The position numbers and the translations under genes were made by a program. The notes below the pieces were generated by a model. It saw only the letters and a list, made by a program, of their open reading frames with translations, had not been told where the DNA came from and searched no databases. Source: Epiperipatus broadwayi (lineage: Eukaryota > Onychophora > Udeonychophora > Euonychophora > Peripatidae). Taken from it: 64,000 nucleotides of DNA. This document shows positions 59,171-64,000 of the stretch, one piece after another; within the stretch, counting starts at the first letter, position 1; each line of letters begins with the position of its first letter. The stretch covers positions 6,776,682-6,840,681 of the forward strand of contig JAQFVV010012398.1 in NCBI GenBank assembly GCA_028023455.1, given 5' to 3'.

Positions 59171-59909
59171 AGAAAGAAGAGTCCAAGCTTAATACAGCTG
59201 AATAAAATAGCTGCTCTTTTTGTAACAAGCTTTTAGCATACTATGAGTTTAGCACTGAAAATGGTTTGTAGAATGGAAACAATGTGCTAAATTCAACTAA
59301 ACTTCCTCCATGTAACCTACCTTCATTGAAAAAAAATGTAGGAAAGATAAAAAACCCTTTAAGCAGCCTGTAACCTTGCCTCCAACCAAGGCAATAAGTC
59401 TCTGTCTACATCTGTCTCACCTGAAAATTCAAGAGGAGAACCAAATGGACAATTTTTGCTATTTTTCAATTACCTGGAATTTTTACAGAGCAGAAAAGGA
59501 ATACCTTAACAATGCCATGTTTAAGACGCCTTCAAGGAGAAGCTCAATTGAATAGAAAACTGGAATTGAAAATGACCCCAACACTAAATCCATAGCCAGA
59601 AGTATTATTATTTTATTATGTGTGCATACTATATTTTTATTAATAGAACATATGTTTGTGTTTAATAAATGTAATACTTTTTTCTCTCAATTTTCCCTCA
59701 GGGTCACATCAAAGATTGCTACCTTTGACTTTTGATAATGTTTAATAAATTTTTAATTATTTTTAAAGAAATAACTTAATGAATTAAAAGTTGGTCCATG
59801 GATAAAAATTAATTGATAGGTTAATTCAAATTTTATCAAACTGTATATTTATTTATTTTTTATGATGAAATGGATCTTTGAAATTATCTACTATCATGTT
59901 ATTTTTTTC
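59171..59909. other. Intergenic, less A+T-rich patch at 59280-59600
   Basis: The patch has a more balanced base composition but no long frame and no recognised motif. Confidence 0.4.
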
Positions 59910-59924
59910 TTAATTAGATATTAA

Positions 59925-60511
59925 TACAATACAGTTTAATGTATAAAAGCAAAATTACTAAATTCTAAATTTTAATATTGGCTAAGTGCTTTCAGAGCTT
60001 GTTTGTTCCATATTCATAGCCTTAATATGTATTAAGCACATTGTATGCAAATTTGTGAAAAACAACTCAGACTATCCAATTTTTTTGAAATTGTGAAGCA
60101 CATGCCTTTTCTATTTATAGCATTTTTGTCATTAGTAATGAAGTAAGCCTCCTTGATTTTTCCTTTTGGCATCATTTCTCTCAGTAAACACTATGTCAGC
60201 TCTGGAGGGTTTAAATACATGATTGACTGCCAAAAGGAAAATCAAGGAGGCTTACTTTATTGCTAATGACATAAATGCTATAAATAGAAAAGACACATGC
60301 TTCACAATTTTAAAAAAATGAATGGTCTGGGTTGTTTTGCACAAATTTGCATACAAGGTGTTTAATACATATTAAGGCTATGAATATGGAGTAAACAAAC
60401 TCTGAAAGCACTTAGCCAATATTAAGATTTAGAATTTACTAATTTCACCTTTATACATTGAAGCATATTGTATTAATTATGAAGAACTGGTGAAACATAT
60501 TTATTATTACA
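59925..60511. mobile_element. Palindromic fold-back element with 15-bp TSD
   Basis: Arms of about 250 bp (to about 60180 and from about 60222) are reverse complements: ggctaagtgctttcagagct, gtaagcctccttgattttcc and partners. They surround a central loop of about 40 bp. The direct repeat ttaattagatattaa lies at 59910-59924 and 60512-60526. The right side has an unpaired tail before the duplication, as in 1316-2000. No ORF. Confidence 0.75.
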
Positions 60512-60526
60512 TTAATTAGATATTAA

Positions 60527-61789
60527 ATAATTGTTTTCAAAAAAATATTCTTTCTAGTCTTACTTTATTCTATCCAATTCCTGTTTTATAAAGTGCACTA
60601 TGTGTGTGACCTTATATCATGACACCTTATATTCTAAGATTTAGTTTTTTTTCTTGATAATCACAATAAAAGTAGTTATTTATAAGTAGGGGAAGCCCAT
60701 GAATTGCTTACGATTATTTATAATAAGCTAATTTATTTATTTATTTCCCTCTCACAGTAATAAATTATAGAGTTCTTGCTTCCTGAGATAGATTTGTGCA
60801 TAACAGCTATATGGGATAGGGTGGCTACATTTAGTGTATGGGCATCCAGATGATGATGATGATTCCTGGATTAGCATGAAGATGATATTCTTCAAAGTCC
60901 ATGCACAACATTTTATTTAATTTGTCTCTATTAAAAATTAAGTTTATAGTTGGCCAGTACATTAATGGTACTTTATAAATGGCCAGAGCACTGATGATGA
61001 TCAGCATGTTTTAATGTCCCAGTCTTATTGTTTGATGATTATATATTCTAATGGATGAGCACTTCAGTTGGTGCATACAAATTAATATTTAAATAATTTC
61101 CCAAGTTGGCAATGGCTCAATAGTTAGCCTGGTCTACAGAAGACCCATTTCCAATACATTCACCAGATTGACTGTTGATTTACATTTTTTATTGTTTCTA
61201 ATCCAACCACAAGATGGACTGTTAATTTATTTATTTTGATAGATCATTCATGATGATAAATGATTATTACTTTTGGGCAGTGCTGGTGAGCTTATAGTTA
61301 GCTATGATGATCTCTCAGGTTGATCTATCATGCTCATCCCTTTTGAGCTTAAATTTTATTTTTTTTTAACTTGAGGATAAAAATACAATTCCTCAAATTC
61401 CTCATGGTTCAAACCCCAATTTTCTGTAGAATTACCAATGGCTAACCAATTTAGGGCAGTTGATGTTCACATATTGGTGACCATCACTCTAGGTATGACC
61501 CTGTATTTCCCATAGCATTACAATATATATATCAACATGAGTATAATAAACTCATATTTATTTTCCAGCTGGTATGTATATACCCTCAGTGTAGATAGCA
61601 GATGGTTCTACTCAACCTGTGACCTAAAATACATCAGATGGCTGCAGATGACAGGTGATCTGAAGTAAACAGTAAATTGACTACAAGCAACAGTTGTTAA
61701 TGCAGTTATGAGAGCCTGTAAATTAAAGAATGTTTAACCACAGGTGATTAGCATATCAATTTTGAAATTAATAAAAATAGGACCTATCT
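60527..61789. other. Intergenic, with short atgatg runs
   Basis: A less A+T-rich stretch at 60800-61500 repeats loose strings such as gatgatga and ttgatgatt. No frame or family recognised. Part of it may be the 5' region of the gypsy element that follows. Confidence 0.4.
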
Positions 61790-63990
61790 ATGCAAATTAA
61801 ACAAACCCTGAAAATGGCATTCCACAGTAATGTTAACGAATTTGATATTAATAACACAATAAATTGGTGTTTGTGTATGGAGCACATAAAGAAATATATG
61901 CTCATAAATAAGATAAAGGATGGCAATCTAAAAATAGTGATGTTAATGTGGCTGATAATGAAATATTTTCTGCAAATAGCAAAAAGATTTTGTGAACCAA
62001 AGACTCCAGAAAAAGTAATATATCTCAAGCTTAAAGAAAAAATAAGTATAAGCTTCAAATAAGTGATGTCCAAATAGTTGTCATATCCATGTTTTAGAAA
62101 TAGGATATGAACTTCAAATGACAGGTATCAGCAATGTAATAAAGGACTGTGAATTCTGAATTTAGTTTTGAACTGGTTAATATGCTCTTTGGTCAGTGGT
62201 TATAGGGGATGACTGACAATAAATTATGTCAAGTTCTTCTTGGTGAAGTAATCTTGACATATAAGCAATTAGTGGGTAAATGTTTAACACAAGGGTCACT
62301 CATTGAAGGTATTACAGAATTTTACAACAATATTAAGACAGAGTATACATAGAAGATGCTGCAGAATTTCAATATTACATGATGGCAAATAGAGTAATGT
62401 TTCAGACCAAGAGCTGTTGAAACACTGTGGAATCTTTTGTATGCTAATATTGTAATAAAGAGAGAAAAATTAAAGAAGGCCTGTAAATTTAAAAGCATTA
62501 AATGGCAAATATGTGGAAAAAGTGGACATCTATAATGTGTTGGTGTAGCTCAAAAGATAAAATTTGGGAAAAGAGAGTTATGAACAGCTGTCAAAGCATG
62601 TGAAAGAGTTGTTAGTAAAATTGAAGTGTAAGCAATAAACAATGTTGGTAATAACAACATTTGTTTAAATTTATGAATTTTCAGACAAAAATTGAATATG
62701 GAAATTTACAGCTGCATTAATTTCATTAAAAGATTAGATAAAATTAATAAAGAAGGTTAGAAAAAGCATCACCAAAGAAAAACAGAGGTTATAGCCATGG
62801 ATGTAAATGAAAATGAGTTTAATATATGAGATAATGTAATGATACAAGTTAAACTAAAGGCCAAAATAAAATTACTGCCATTGTATATTGAAAAGAGACC
62901 TTCCATTGTAGGCACAAGTTTGTTTGGACACTAGACATTTGTATCAAGAGAAGGAGTATAGATGATTTACAATGATATTGCAAATCACATATAGAAGTTT
63001 GACTAATAAAAAGAACAGCAGTAGCAAGTGCATGAAGAGTCAGATTGTATGGACAGTCAAGTTTTGTAAAAACTGTGGCTCTACTGCAATAATACTCTCT
63101 TAGAAGTTAGAGCCTTGTATTAAAGCAAGTAAGCCATTGGAAAGACTCCATATAGAGCATTCTGTCCCATTTAACAGAAATTTATAACTAAAGCATTAAA
63201 TAAAAGTTTCTGTATCATGACTACCCCAAAATCATTGTTTCAGATAATTGAGCTGGTTTGCTGTTTGATTTCCTTAAACAATTTTAACAACTATCCCCGG
63301 GAAATTTACAATGTGTTCACAATCCCATATGACTCAGAGTTTAATGGCCTGGAAAAGAAAGCAGTACAGCATTTGAAACAGATGCTAAAGAAAAATTCAT
63401 ATAATGATATTAATGAAGCTTTAACTGACATTATTTTCCATCAACATTTCACCCCATATACATTGATTAAAATGACACTGGCTAATATGTTATTGCAATG
63501 AAATTTCTAAATCCACCAAATAATAGTGCATTGATGCAAATTTACTTAGAAGAAGAAAGTTATAGACATGGTGATATCATTTGGATACATGACATGTTAA
63601 AGAGGAAAATGCTTTCCAGGAATAATAACCAGAGTTGTTTGAAGATGATTTAAAGAAATTGCAATGTTCAAATGATAGAAGAGAAGAGTTCACTATCTGG
63701 AATCATGAGAAGACCCAAGTGTTAATGCTAATTCAGTGATAAATGATACTACTCATGCAGCACAAGAGATGCCAGACTTAATTAATTAAATGCTTTTATT
63801 TGAAAAATATGATTCATTAAATGAATTTGATATTTTGCCAGAAATAAATTTGTTATCTTCAAAACAGTCTTCATAGAAAAAAGAGAAAGTTACCAAGCAG
63901 GAGGAGAGAAATGAATTACCTCTACCTAGAACTGTTTGAGAGCACAAAAACCTAAAACTGTACAAGATTATTTCTTGTAAAATAAAAGTT
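61790..63990 (+). pseudogene. Ty3/gypsy (K02A2.6-type) retrotransposon, internally deleted
   Basis: The gag N-terminal domain at 61790-62062 (NVNEFDINN, MEHIKKYMLINKIKD, KTPEKVIYLKLKEK) aligns with 15232-15486. A zinc-knuckle trace near 62480-62550 reads CKFKSIKWQICGKSGH with one Cys already replaced. A short stretch that may derive from the protease follows near 62800-62930. At 63217-63501 an open frame carries the end of integrase: YDSEFNGLEKKAVQHLKQML and DINEALTDIIFHQHFTPYT. Downstream, SYRHGDIIWIHDML fits the region after integrase. Reverse transcriptase, RNase H and the integrase catalytic core are missing and no LTR was seen. Confidence 0.75.
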
Positions 63991-64000
63991 AATTTTCTAA

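Noticed and set aside
61768-62073. 101-residue - strand frame
   Set aside because: Antisense of the gypsy gag domain.

Overview
The window is eukaryotic, almost certainly animal, DNA. It is very A+T rich (about three quarters by eye) and repeat-dense. Coding sequence is either broken into small exons with canonical GT/AG borders or belongs to decayed retroelements. No tRNA, rRNA, operon-like layout or CRISPR array was seen. TATA plus TCAG-type initiator motifs and a signal peptide split by an early intron suit an arthropod such as a chelicerate. The same retroelement classes also occur in molluscs, so the phylum is not settled.

The one host gene I can support lies on the + strand and is spread over about 24 kb. 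Its coding exons are 26972-26990, 38576-38619 and 50885-51061, giving a 79-residue secreted protein rich in Pro, Leu and Tyr. A possible promoter and first exon lie at 22240-22311, and a polyadenylation signal lies near 51341. The introns are filled with mobile elements.

The most interesting content is a set of small repeats that carry type I hammerhead ribozymes. Family A (456-nt monomer) occurs at 4233-4456, 8472-8936, 9842-11355, 17815-18085, 21273-21678, 30839-31604, 39195-39239 and 39860-40365. Family B (397-nt monomer) occurs at about 25928-26275 and 57240-58345. Tandem and head-to-head monomers, minimal stem III and target-site duplications of about 13 bp match the class called retrozymes, which are thought to move as circular RNA copied by Penelope-like enzymes. 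A decayed Penelope-type GIY-YIG tail is present at 43790-44400. Several other fold-back elements (1316-2000, 53093-54097, 59925-60511) have direct repeats of the same length, which suggests a shared mechanism that makes inverted dimers.

The rest is mainly retroelement debris. An unclassified ORF1-like reading frame runs on the - strand at 1-856. A second ORF1 lies at 3990-6183, followed by a 129-bp tandem array. At least seven RTE-like LINE insertions are present, one of them probably twin-primed. A second LINE type at 13016-14420 also has an inverted 5' part. Ty3/gypsy pieces lie at 15232-15486 and 61790-63990. A dispersed repeat (family C) and several TIR palindromes and microsatellites make up the remainder.
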